A stretch of 64,000 bases of DNA from positions 832,154 to 896,153 of the forward strand of contig NZ_JAAWWL010000001.1 in the NCBI RefSeq assembly GCF_012272815.1. Reading direction: 5' to 3'. The position numbers were made by a program, and so were the translations under genes. The stretch is from Croceivirga thetidis. GTDB lineage: Bacteria; Bacteroidota; Bacteroidia; Flavobacteriales; Flavobacteriaceae. Of the stretch, positions 27,806 through 36,055 are shown piece by piece. Within the stretch, counting starts at the first letter, position 1; every line of letters begins with the position of its first letter. The notes beneath the pieces were generated by a model. That model saw only the letters and a program-made list of their open reading frames with translations, did no database searches and was not told the DNA's origin.

Positions 27806-28987
27806 ATGGCACGTGTTATGCGGTATTCAGTTCTTTTTGGGCTTACCCTTTGTTTGGCATGCAATCAAAATAAACCTTCCATTGAAGTCAACAAAGTCAT
27901 TTTCCCAGAGAAAGAAGTAATTTTTGAAGGGCTCAATAGGCCTTGGAGCATTGCCTTTTTGTCTGAAGACGAAGCCTTGGTCACGGAAAAAAATGGGGAT
28001 TTAGTCCGAATAGACCTATTGAAACAAACCAAAAACCGAATCAAAGGTTTTCCAAATGATTTAACAGACAGCATAGGAACTATTCATGTAGGCGACAATT
28101 CTGGAATCTATGAAGTTTTGCTTCATCCTGATTTTGGGCAAAACCAAACTATCTATTTTTCATATGCCGCTAAAAAGCCAGGAAAAGGCAAAACCACCAA
28201 GTTCGTTTCGGCTAAATTCAAAAATGATTCTTTATCAGATATCACACCTATTTTAATTGCGGAACCATTTACCGAAATCAACTATCATTATGGCGGCGGA
28301 ATGGCAATTGGAGAAGACGGAAAATTATACCTAACGGTCGGCGAACGTTTGTTTTGGGAACATGATGAACCAGAAATCCCAATTGCACAAGACGTCACCG
28401 ACCCTCGAGGAAAAATACATCGTTTTAATCTGGATGGAAGTATTCCAGAGGATAATCCAAAGTTGGGTCCCAATTCCATTCCCAGCATTTACGCCATAGG
28501 AATTCGAAATACCCAGGGGATTGCCCTACAACCAAATACCAATCGTATTTGGTTTACAGAACATGGTACCATTCAAGGTGATGAGCTGAACATATTGAAA
28601 GCCGGCGGCAATTATGGTTGGCCTAACGTAACAACGGGGAAATTACGAAGTAAAGACTATAAACCTCCGAAACTTGATAGGGCTGAGTTAACGAATCCTA
28701 CTTGGTTTTGGCACCATACCGTGGCCCCAACCGGGCTCTGCTTTTATACTGGGAGTGAATTCCCCTATTGGAAAAATAATCTTTTTATTCCAGGTCTGTC
28801 AAGAGGAAGCTTATGGCGATTTCAACTGGAAGGAGACACCATCAAGAGTGTCGAAGAACTATTCTTGGATTCAAGGGTCCGTTCAAGAAAAGTAGCCCAA
28901 AGTCCAGAAGGAAAATTATATCTATTGACTGATTTGGAAAACGGTCAACTCGTACGAATTATACCAAAATCAATTTCTAATAACTAA
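27806..28987 (+). CDS. PQQ-dependent sugar dehydrogenase-type lipoprotein (sGDH family)
   Basis: A 393-residue six-bladed propeller protein. An alternative start at 27818 gives MRYSVLFGLTLCLAC with a lipobox. Family motifs are GLNRPWSIAFLSEDEALVTE, GVLLHPDF-like EVLLHPDFGQNQTIYFSY, GGGMAIGEDGKLYLTVGER, DVTDPRGKIHRFN, YAIGIRNTQGIALQP, WFTEHGTIQGDELN and GGNYGWPNV. The family oxidises aldoses to lactones in the periplasm with PQQ or a related cofactor. It sits with a lactonase and an aldose-type gene set, suggesting periplasmic sugar oxidation. Confidence 0.9.
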   Translation: MARVMRYSVLFGLTLCLACNQNKPSIEVNKVIFPEKEVIFEGLNRPWSIAFLSEDEALVTEKNGDLVRIDLLKQTKNRIKGFPNDLTDSIGTIHVGDNSGIYEVLLHPDFGQNQTIYFSYAAKKPGKGKTTKFVSAKFKNDSLSDITPILIAEPFTEINYHYGGGMAIGEDGKLYLTVGERLFWEHDEPEIPIAQDVTDPRGKIHRFNLDGSIPEDNPKLGPNSIPSIYAIGIRNTQGIALQPNTNRIWFTEHGTIQGDELNILKAGGNYGWPNVTTGKLRSKDYKPPKLDRAELTNPTWFWHHTVAPTGLCFYTGSEFPYWKNNLFIPGLSRGSLWRFQLEGDTIKSVEELFLDSRVRSRKVAQSPEGKLYLLTDLENGQLVRIIPKSISNN

Positions 28988-28992
28988 ACTTC

Positions 28993-29415
28993 ATGAAAAA
29001 ACTAGCAACCATAATATTAGTATCGTTCACAATTGTGGCCTCAGCACAATCTGAACTGGAAGAAATACAAAAAACACTGATGAACTATATAAATGGCTCT
29101 TCGTACAACGACGCAGACCTGATTCAATCCGCGTTTTATTCAGAAGCAGACCTCTATCTTTCCAAAAAAGATCAAGAAATTTGGGTACTTAATCCGAAGG
29201 AGTATGCCGACTTATTCCAGAATAGAACTAAAGGAGAATTTAATGGCAGAGAAGGAAAAGTACTAACAATTGATTATGCAGAAAATATCGCATCGGCCAA
29301 AGCAGAAATCAGAATACCCTCAAGAGACCTACTCTATGTTGACATTTTTTTATTGAAAAAAATAGCTGGGGAATGGAAAATAATCAGCAAGGCTGCAGCT
29401 CAAATTAAGAGCTAA
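28993..29415 (+). CDS. Exported NTF2-like (Lumazine_bd_2-type) protein
   Basis: A 140-residue protein with a signal peptide (MKKLATIILVSFTIVASAQ). The NTF2-like domain is of the putative lumazine-binding type: EIQKTLMNYINGSSYNDADL, IQSAFYSEADLYLSK and the closing LLKKIAGEWKIISKA. It follows the sugar dehydrogenase by 5 bases and is convergent with the MATE transporter (4-base overlap). Ligand unknown. Confidence 0.85.
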   Translation: MKKLATIILVSFTIVASAQSELEEIQKTLMNYINGSSYNDADLIQSAFYSEADLYLSKKDQEIWVLNPKEYADLFQNRTKGEFNGREGKVLTIDYAENIASAKAEIRIPSRDLLYVDIFLLKKIAGEWKIISKAAAQIKS

Positions 29416-30794
29416 TTTCCAATTAAATTTTTCTGAATTTCCCTTCTTAAATAAAGACCTGTTACAACTGTTGATAGGACATCTGCAATGGGAAAGGATA
29501 TCCAAACACCAAGCTCCCCCATAAAGTTTGGCAAAATTAAAATGAGCGGTATAAAAAAGAAGCCTTGCCTTGTCAGGGTCAACAACAGTGCCGGAATTGC
29601 TTTTCCAACAGCTTGAAAGTAGGCGGCTCCAATCAATTGGATTGCGATAATGGGTACCGCAGCAAAAACCAATCGCATGGCTAAAGGAATGTGTTCTGCA
29701 ACATAGGCATTGGCCAGCTTGTCCTCTATGGACAAATCAGCGCTGTCACTCAGAAATAGCCCAGCGATATCTGTTGGAAAGACCATTAAAATGGCAAAAA
29801 CCAAAAAAGCGACCAATGCCGCATATTTGATAGCGGTGTAAATGGATTCCCTTACACGATCATACTTAAATGCTCCATAATTAAAGCCAGCAATGGGCAT
29901 GAATCCCTGTGTAACACCAAAAACCGGGAATAAAGCAAACATCAGCATACGCCCAATAATTGCATAAACAGCCACTAAAGGTTCGCCTCCTAAATTGAAT
30001 AAAATATTATTCATTAGTAGGTATATAACACTCGTAACCGCCTGTCTTGCCAAGGTAACACCACCCAGAGAACCTATTTCCCTTATGATTATACCATTGA
30101 GTTTAAAATGCCTAAGCCCAATTTTAAGTTCGGAGTTTTTAGAAAGAAAAAAGTATGTAACGTACGAAAGGCAAAGTACATAACCCGCGGTTGTGGCCCA
30201 TGCAGCTCCATGCATACCCCAATCAAAAACATAAATGAAAATATAATCCAAAAGAAGATTGGCAACTGATGGCACAATCATGGCATACATGGCAAACTTT
30301 GGTTTGCCCTCAGCTCGGATTACCGAGTTGCCCATCATACATAGTGCCAAGCATGGAACACCATAAAGAATGATGGTATAATAGATTTTGGCAGGTTCAA
30401 ATATGGATCCCTTTCCCCCAAAAGCAGGTATTAGGCTATCAGTATAATACAACCCCAATATGACCATTGCGGTAGTCACCAAGAGGGTCAACGCAATCTG
30501 ATTGCCAAAAGTGAGCAACGCTTTTTCCTTATTACTTGAGCCTAGAGCCCTAGATATAATGCTGGAACCTCCAATACCAATTGCCATACCCAAGGCAGCA
30601 ATGAAGAAGGAAACCGGCAGTACTACATTAATGGCCGCTATGGCAATAGACCCAATCCAATTTCCTACAAAAATGGAGTCAACAAAAATGTTTAAGGACA
30701 TTACCAATATGCCAATGGAGGCGGGTACAGACTGCTTGATCAAAAGGCTACCTATGGGTTCGGTGCCTAGTTCACTTGAAGTGGTTTTAGACAT
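29412..30794 (-). CDS. MATE-family efflux transporter
   Basis: A 460-residue inner-membrane antiporter with twelve hydrophobic helices in two homologous halves. It opens with GSLLIKQSVPASIGILVMSL and has IGIGGSSIISRALGSSNKEK, the conserved loop after helix two. The family exports cationic drugs or metabolites with H+ or Na+. Its start overlaps the end of the DUF3050 gene by 8 bases, so it is the last gene of a hemH-DUF3050-MATE operon, raising the possibility that it exports a tetrapyrrole-related compound. Confidence 0.92.
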   Translation of the reverse strand: MSKTTSSELGTEPIGSLLIKQSVPASIGILVMSLNIFVDSIFVGNWIGSIAIAAINVVLPVSFFIAALGMAIGIGGSSIISRALGSSNKEKALLTFGNQIALTLLVTTAMVILGLYYTDSLIPAFGGKGSIFEPAKIYYTIILYGVPCLALCMMGNSVIRAEGKPKFAMYAMIVPSVANLLLDYIFIYVFDWGMHGAAWATTAGYVLCLSYVTYFFLSKNSELKIGLRHFKLNGIIIREIGSLGGVTLARQAVTSVIYLLMNNILFNLGGEPLVAVYAIIGRMLMFALFPVFGVTQGFMPIAGFNYGAFKYDRVRESIYTAIKYAALVAFLVFAILMVFPTDIAGLFLSDSADLSIEDKLANAYVAEHIPLAMRLVFAAVPIIAIQLIGAAYFQAVGKAIPALLLTLTRQGFFFIPLILILPNFMGELGVWISFPIADVLSTVVTGLYLRREIQKNLIGN

Positions 30795-31581
30795 TTACAG
30801 CCTGGTTCTGGGTGCATTTATGTAACCGTAATTTTTCATGTATTCCATCCCATAAAAGAATACGTTGGTCTATTGCTTCTTTTCCAATAGCAATTACCTC
30901 GTCCCATTTCTGCTCATCGGAACCACATAATTCGTTAATCATTTCTAACGCCAAAGGACCATGTTCATCTCCATCCAATTCTATATGCCGCTTGAGATAG
31001 AATGTTAATTTTGGAAAATGTTCGGTAGCTGAAGATTGCTGCAGCAAATTCATAAACATTTCGGGTATGATGTCTTCCCTGCCAAAAGTAAAGGCAGCCG
31101 CCACCTTATGTGGTGCATTACACTGAATTATGGAAAAAGTAAATTTTAAAAATGACTTTTCCGCCCCACTCAAATAAGGTATCCCTTCTATGTAACTAAA
31201 CATTAAATCAATATCAGTTGGGCACTCCTTAAGAAAAGATTTTATCCTGCTTGTGTTGCCCCCGACTTCTTGCATGGCATCCAAGTACATTTCAAAATGA
31301 CTTTTTGGATTTCCAGTAACATCCACATCCGTCTCTTCTTCCAACACAATTTCGTTAACAAATCTTGCCGTTTTTGATTGTTGAACAGGAATCCAAGGCA
31401 CGCTAACACAGGTCGACGAACACTGCAAGGCCTTTAACAAAGACATAAAATCCCAAACTGCGAAGACATGGCTTTCCATAAAAATTTTAATGTCTTCCAC
31501 TTTTTTCAATTCAGCATAAACCGAATGATTGTTCAATGTCGCTAAAGAATCTTTTAGATGTTCTAATACAATTTTTATCAT
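30787..31581 (-). CDS. DUF3050 (haem-oxygenase-like fold) protein
   Basis: A 264-residue helical, soluble protein. DUF3050 pattern: FMESHVFAVWDFMSLLKALQ, EIVLEEETD, FGREDIIPEMF and YLKRHIELDGDEHG. From family knowledge, DUF3050 is placed in the haem-oxygenase-like superfamily. The His-x3-Asp-x3-His in the last motif, together with the acidic and His residues in the others, resembles the metal-ligand sets of haem-oxygenase-like diiron oxidases. It lies 9 bases after hemH. The reaction is unknown. Confidence 0.85.
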   Translation of the reverse strand: MIKIVLEHLKDSLATLNNHSVYAELKKVEDIKIFMESHVFAVWDFMSLLKALQCSSTCVSVPWIPVQQSKTARFVNEIVLEEETDVDVTGNPKSHFEMYLDAMQEVGGNTSRIKSFLKECPTDIDLMFSYIEGIPYLSGAEKSFLKFTFSIIQCNAPHKVAAAFTFGREDIIPEMFMNLLQQSSATEHFPKLTFYLKRHIELDGDEHGPLALEMINELCGSDEQKWDEVIAIGKEAIDQRILLWDGIHEKLRLHKCTQNQAVNV

Positions 31582-31590
31582 AACCTTTTT

Positions 31591-32625
31591 CTACACGGGT
31601 AAAACTTCCGTTGCTTCCCAGTTCTTTATCCATTTTACCATAAGATTGGCCCAATCATCACGATCATTGAGACAAGGAATGTGTTTAAAAGATTCACCAC
31701 CAGCTTCCTTAAATTCTTCTTCGCCTTCCATGGCAATTTCTTCCAGGGTCTCCAAGCAATCTGAAACAAAAGCTGGCGTGATAACTGCCAATTTGGTCTT
31801 GCCCTCTTTGGCCAGTCGCTCAAATTCAAAATCAGTGTAAGGTTTTAACCAAGGATCACCCGCTAGCCGAGACTGAAATGAGGTACTTACCTTATCATCA
31901 TCCAAGGCCAGTTCTCGTTTGACCAATTCGGTAGTATCATAACATTGGTGTCGATAACAGGTATGGTGGGCAACCGAATTCACCTTACAGCAATTTCCGT
32001 CAATTTGGCAATGATATTTGGTTGGGTCTGATTTTCGAATATGTCGTTCAGGTATGCCATGATAAGAGAAAAGAATATGGTCATAATCGAATCCTTTTAA
32101 TTCTTCAGCTATACTTTTAGAAAGGACTTTAATGTAATCCTGATTTTTATAAAATGCCGGCATTGTTGTTATGTGCATTTCAGGAAAGTAAATCTTCTTT
32201 TGCTCGAATGCTTTTGCAACTACTGTTTCATAACTACTCATGGCATAATGGGGATATAAAGGAACTAAAAGTACCTCATCAACCCCTTTTTCTTTGAGCT
32301 CTTGTAAGCCTTCCTTAATACTGCCACTACCGTAGCGCATACCTAAAGCCACAGGTAAATCCAATTGTTGGGCTACTTTCTTCTTAAACCGTTCCGAGAT
32401 AACAATTAACGGCGAACCTTCTTCCCACCAAATTTTAGAGTAGGCCTTGGCAGATTTTTTTGGCCTCGTGTTAAGAATGATCCCCCGTACCAGCAAGTTC
32501 CGTAAAGCATAAGGAACATCAATGACACGTTCGTCCATTAAAAATTCGTCAAGATAAGGTTTGACGTCTTTTTTCGTCGGGCTATCAGGAGAGCCTAAAT
32601 TCACCAACAATATACCTTTAGACAT
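31591..32625 (-). CDS. hemH: Ferrochelatase
   Basis: Inserts Fe2+ into protoporphyrin IX to form protohaem. 344 residues, full length: GILLVNLGSPDSPTKKDVKP at the N-terminus, VPLYPHYAMSSYETV, the catalytic motif SYHGIPERHI with His189, and VSDCLETLEEIAMEGEEEF with the conserved Glu. An internal Cys cluster (Cys206, 212, 213, 223, 228) follows the active-site His and could ligate an Fe-S cluster as in some bacterial ferrochelatases. It is first in an apparent operon with the DUF3050 and MATE genes, and divergent from the DUF1460 gene. Confidence 0.97.
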   Translation of the reverse strand: MSKGILLVNLGSPDSPTKKDVKPYLDEFLMDERVIDVPYALRNLLVRGIILNTRPKKSAKAYSKIWWEEGSPLIVISERFKKKVAQQLDLPVALGMRYGSGSIKEGLQELKEKGVDEVLLVPLYPHYAMSSYETVVAKAFEQKKIYFPEMHITTMPAFYKNQDYIKVLSKSIAEELKGFDYDHILFSYHGIPERHIRKSDPTKYHCQIDGNCCKVNSVAHHTCYRHQCYDTTELVKRELALDDDKVSTSFQSRLAGDPWLKPYTDFEFERLAKEGKTKLAVITPAFVSDCLETLEEIAMEGEEEFKEAGGESFKHIPCLNDRDDWANLMVKWIKNWEATEVLPV

Positions 32626-32643
32626 GGCTTATTTTTTGAATTG

Positions 32644-32651
32644 CAAAAGTA
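32644..32651 (-). promoter_or_regulatory. Candidate -7 box for hemH
   Basis: On the minus strand TACTTTTG fits the Bacteroidota -7 consensus TAnnTTTG and would start transcription about 14 bases before the hemH ATG. No clear TTG lies 17-23 bases further upstream, so the -33 element is weak. Confidence 0.4.
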
Positions 32652-32709
32652 CCATTTCGTTGAGCATTGACATGACATCTGTTAAACAACTTTATTATTC
32701 CGAAATAAA

Positions 32710-32717
32710 TAACTTTG
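32710..32717 (+). promoter_or_regulatory. Candidate -7 box for the DUF1460 gene
   Basis: TAACTTTG matches TAnnTTTG. With the usual spacing the transcript would begin at about 32722, one base before the chosen ATG (32723), giving a nearly leaderless mRNA. This supports 32723 over the ATG at 32561. Confidence 0.4.
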
Positions 32718-32722
32718 ATACC

Positions 32723-33559
32723 ATGTTTAGAAATCTATTTCTCCTCTGTTTTTTTATGGTTTGGGGTAAGCTGCTATCACAAATTACCTGCACACCAAAA
32801 GACAGTCTTTTAGTTGCCGCTAAGATTTCTGAATTACAGCAACTGAAACTGGATTCAACTGAAAATAAGGTCGTAGAAATCGGGAAATCATTTCTGGGCA
32901 CACCATATGTAGAAAAAACCCTCGAAATAGGTGAAAGGGAATCATTAGTGGTAAACCTTCGTGGATTCGATTGTACCACCTTTGTTGAAAATGTGCTGGC
33001 TTTTTACCTTTTACAGAATGCGGGTAACTCAAATTTTGAAAACTTCGTTGACAATTTAAAAACCATTCGGTATAGATATGGTGCTTTAGAAGGCTATTCT
33101 TCACGTTTACATTACTTTACCGATTGGATTCGAAACAATAGCACGAAGGGGTTGGTAAAGGAAATCAGTTCCGATTTAGGAGGAATTGAGTTGGAAAAAC
33201 CTATTGATTTTATGGGAACCCATCGAGAACTTTACCCCTTTTTAACAGATGATGTAAATTATCAAAATATACTTGAAGTTGAACAAGAACTCGCAAAAGA
33301 AAGGCTTTGTATAATACCGCAGGATGCCATTGCCTCCGTTGAGAACCAATTAAATGACGGTGATATCATAGCTTTAGCAACCTCAATAAAGGGGTTGGAT
33401 GTAACCCATACCGGATATGCCATTCGAATGCCAAACGGCCGTATTCATTTATTACATGCTTCCATTTCAGGAGAAGTCACCATAACGCAAGAACCTTTGG
33501 TTGACTACTTGAAAAAAATCAAAAACAACATCGGGATTATTGTTGCCAGACCCCTTTGA
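32723..33559 (+). CDS. DUF1460 exported amidase-like protein
   Basis: A 278-residue exported protein. The start at 32723 (MFRNLFLLCFFMVWGKLLSQ) gives a signal peptide, whereas the longer frame begins inside hemH. The DUF1460 NlpC/P60-like domain has SFLGTPYVEKTLE, RGFDCTTFVENVLAFYLL with the catalytic Cys, and DGDIIALATSIKGLDVTHTG with the catalytic His. The family contains N-acetylmuramoyl-L-alanine amidases that trim peptidoglycan fragments. It is convergent with the glycosidase, overlapping by 23 bases. Confidence 0.9.
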   Translation: MFRNLFLLCFFMVWGKLLSQITCTPKDSLLVAAKISELQQLKLDSTENKVVEIGKSFLGTPYVEKTLEIGERESLVVNLRGFDCTTFVENVLAFYLLQNAGNSNFENFVDNLKTIRYRYGALEGYSSRLHYFTDWIRNNSTKGLVKEISSDLGGIELEKPIDFMGTHRELYPFLTDDVNYQNILEVEQELAKERLCIIPQDAIASVENQLNDGDIIALATSIKGLDVTHTGYAIRMPNGRIHLLHASISGEVTITQEPLVDYLKKIKNNIGIIVARPL

Positions 33560-34925
33560 TATATTCGTGATACATAGCAATTGGAACCAATCCTGTCCAA
33601 CCACAAAAATCAAGCTTTGCTGGCATTCCATAGGAAATAAGATCAGGTGCATAATTTTCCCAGAAGGTATCGGTTGCCTCAAAAACTTCCGCTACAGAAG
33701 CATATGTCTTTTCGGCTAAATCTTGGGCCAACTCATGCTTGCCTATTTTACTTAATCCTTTGATTACCATATAAGATGTCGGTGCCCAGACACCACCAAG
33801 CCAGTAATCACCCCAACCCTTATAACCTTCTTCATCTGCAGACAGGGCGGGCAAAGGTGTTCTACGGTAAAATTCTTCTGGGTTGGTCAAATGTGATAAA
33901 AAATCGTCCATTCGTTCTTCAGGAACCAACTCTCCGAGCAATGTCCAATACATACCAATATGCTTTCTAGGTACCTGCTCGCCATATCCCAAATCGTAAT
34001 AGAATGCGTCCTCTTCATTCCAGCATAGACTGTTCAATGCGGCTTTTACTTCTGCATGAAAAGAATCATAAATAGCCACATCTTCAAGCATCTCAATTTC
34101 CTGGGCGATGTATTTGAGTTGTAAGGCAACCATGGCCATTTGAGCTGTGAAATCGACCAAACGGCCTTCATCGTTCCATATACCTTGAAGGGTTTCAACG
34201 TAATCAGAAATAAAAAGATTTAGCCGTTCTTCAGCAGTTGAACCACCCATTTTCCCCAACTTTTCGCCTAACTCATGATGGGTCATTCCGTTACCCTCAT
34301 CGGTGGTCCATCCATGGGGTGAACGCGGAATATTATCCATACCCATACCAAGGGTGTCACCCCAAAATAGCATATCGTCACCTTGATAAGTCCGGACTAA
34401 AAACTCAAAATTCTTCTTTAGTATCGGATAAGCATATTTTAATCTTTCCTTGTCTTTTTTCACCCCATAAATTTCAAGTTCGGCCCAAGCCAATAATGGT
34501 GGATTTATCGAAACCGGATGATTCTTTGACCATAATGGTTCTCCATTTTTGCGATATTCACGACAGATATAGCCATCTACCTCCATACGTTCATAAAAGT
34601 TATCCAAGGCTTGATAAACCGGTAATTCATCTAGATGATATTTTGCAAAGCAGACGATGAAACAAGAATCCCATAGAAAAATGTTGTCTGAAAAAGCTGC
34701 ATCAACAAAAGGCTTTTTAAAAAAGGGTTCGGTTTCACCTCCCCTAACCTTGCTCTTGGTAATTTGCAGCGCTTTATCGTACATGCGTTTACTGAGTTCA
34801 GGGGTTATCTGAAAACCATAAACTTCATTTTGGCTTAGTTGGGCAGTATCTTCTTTACATGCAGAAACAATAGCAGCTCCCGCTGTACCCAATCCAATGG
34901 TCTGATAAAATTTTCGTCTTAGCAT
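33537..34925 (-). CDS. Tat-type lipoprotein, MGH1-like (alpha/alpha)6 glycoside hydrolase
   Basis: A 462-residue protein. The N-terminus has twin arginines and a lipobox (MLRRKFYQTIGLG... then IVSAC), suggesting Tat export and lipidation. The body is an (alpha/alpha)6-barrel like GH63/GH37/MGH1: FSDNIFLWDSCFIVCFAKYH, NPPLLAWAELEIYG, LDFTAQMAMVAL-like stretches and the C-terminal GYKGWGDYWLGGVWAPTSYM. Relatives cleave alpha-linked disaccharides such as trehalose, mannosylglycerate or glucosylglycerate. The substrate here is unknown. Confidence 0.85.
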   Translation of the reverse strand: MLRRKFYQTIGLGTAGAAIVSACKEDTAQLSQNEVYGFQITPELSKRMYDKALQITKSKVRGGETEPFFKKPFVDAAFSDNIFLWDSCFIVCFAKYHLDELPVYQALDNFYERMEVDGYICREYRKNGEPLWSKNHPVSINPPLLAWAELEIYGVKKDKERLKYAYPILKKNFEFLVRTYQGDDMLFWGDTLGMGMDNIPRSPHGWTTDEGNGMTHHELGEKLGKMGGSTAEERLNLFISDYVETLQGIWNDEGRLVDFTAQMAMVALQLKYIAQEIEMLEDVAIYDSFHAEVKAALNSLCWNEEDAFYYDLGYGEQVPRKHIGMYWTLLGELVPEERMDDFLSHLTNPEEFYRRTPLPALSADEEGYKGWGDYWLGGVWAPTSYMVIKGLSKIGKHELAQDLAEKTYASVAEVFEATDTFWENYAPDLISYGMPAKLDFCGWTGLVPIAMYHEYIKGVWQQ

Positions 34926-34974
34926 AGGATATAGCTTAATTTTTTTCCAACTTTTTATTCTACAATTTTACGTT

Positions 34975-35859
34975 TTAAACCGATGAAAGGTATTTTTTTG
35001 GTGTTGTGCCAAATTGTTTTTTAAATGAGGTGATAAAATGGCTTGCAGTGCTATAGCCAACGCGCAGACCAACCTCATTGACATTATATTTTCCACTCTC
35101 TAAAAGCTTCCGAGCATAGTCCATTTTGTGTTCGAGAAGAAACCCATAGACCGAATCCCCATAGATCTGCTTAAAACCCTCTTTTAGCTTTCGTAACGAA
35201 AGTCCTATTTCATCTGAAAGTTCTTGAAGCGTTGGTGGTTCAACCATTCGTTCGATTATTATTTCTTTGGCCAACTTAATTTTGCGAACGTTTTCTTCAT
35301 CAGCTAAAAATGGGCATTGTTCCAAATCTGCATCGTTTCCTTTATTGAAGTAAAGCGATATCAACTCGTAAACTTTTGCTTTAACATATAGTGATTCCAT
35401 TGATGGATGAAGGCTGTTACCCATAAGTTGACTAATAACAACTGCCATAGCAGGGGTCAAAACCTCTTGGGCATAATATTTCTTTTCTCCAAAAGATGCG
35501 TCCAAAAAAGGAATGTGTCCAGCATCCGTTGAAAACAAAGAATGGAATTTTCGAATTGATATTATGATTGAGAACATCCAAGAATATGGTTGCATCACTA
35601 AATCAATAGGTAAGTCTTTTTGGGTGTTGTACAAGAGCAAAGAGTTCTCTTCATTAACCTCTAGCGAATAATTGCCCTGGTTATAACTCAAACTGGATTT
35701 TCCCTTTAACGAAAAGTGCATTTGGATGAAGGATTTGTCAACCTCATGTTTGCAAGTCAAGGGTCGCTCATCTTCATTTTTTAATTTCAGGATATAAAAT
35801 CCTTTTTCGAGCACTAATTTCTCAAAAGCACCTTCAGCGATATTTTTTAAATTCTCCAT
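34975..35859 (-). CDS. Soluble AraC-family transcriptional regulator next to the haem operon
   Basis: A 294-residue cytosolic regulator. The ATG at 35859 (MENLKNIAEGAFEKL) is chosen; the frame is open to a TTG six codons upstream. The N-terminal two thirds form a sensor domain (cupin-like strands such as KSSLSYNQGNYSLEVN). The last 100 residues are the AraC domain: PPTLQELSDEIGLSLRKLKE and YNVNEVGLRVGYSTASHFIT, ending FGTTPKKYLSS. It is divergent from hemA with a dyad repeat between them, so control of haem synthesis and itself is likely. Confidence 0.88.
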   Translation of the reverse strand: MENLKNIAEGAFEKLVLEKGFYILKLKNEDERPLTCKHEVDKSFIQMHFSLKGKSSLSYNQGNYSLEVNEENSLLLYNTQKDLPIDLVMQPYSWMFSIIISIRKFHSLFSTDAGHIPFLDASFGEKKYYAQEVLTPAMAVVISQLMGNSLHPSMESLYVKAKVYELISLYFNKGNDADLEQCPFLADEENVRKIKLAKEIIIERMVEPPTLQELSDEIGLSLRKLKEGFKQIYGDSVYGFLLEHKMDYARKLLESGKYNVNEVGLRVGYSTASHFITSFKKQFGTTPKKYLSSV

Positions 35860-35885
35860 AAATAAACCAGACTTCAATATTATCT

Positions 35886-35909
35886 GGAATCATTATAAAT
35901 AATCATTCC
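35886..35909. promoter_or_regulatory. Dyad repeat between araC-type gene and hemA (candidate operator)
   Basis: GGAATCATTAT (35886-35896) and ATAATCATTCC (35899-35909) are inverted copies with a 2-base spacer and one mismatch pair. The dyad lies 27 bases upstream of the regulator's ATG, where an autoregulatory operator would be expected, and about 145 bases upstream of hemA. Confidence 0.5.
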
Positions 35910-36030
35910 GTGATAACAATAAATTCTTGCATTTCGTTAACTAGCAAGATTTTATCGAATAATGCATCTAATTTAATCAATGCGGATATTATTTGAACCG
36001 CTAGCGTTATTTTTTTGTTTTACTCCCCGT

Positions 36031-36038
36031 TATTTTTG
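36031..36038 (+). promoter_or_regulatory. Candidate -7 box of the hemA operon
   Basis: TATTTTTG fits TAnnTTTG. Its predicted start site near 36043 would leave a 13-base leader before the ATG at 36056. It rules out the in-frame GTG at 36038 as the start, since that GTG overlaps the box itself. Confidence 0.45.
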
Positions 36039-36055
36039 TGGGGTCAAAGAATCGA

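Noticed and set aside
26032-29415. A polysaccharide utilisation locus
   Set aside because: No SusC/SusD pair is present in the window despite several sugar-active lipoproteins.
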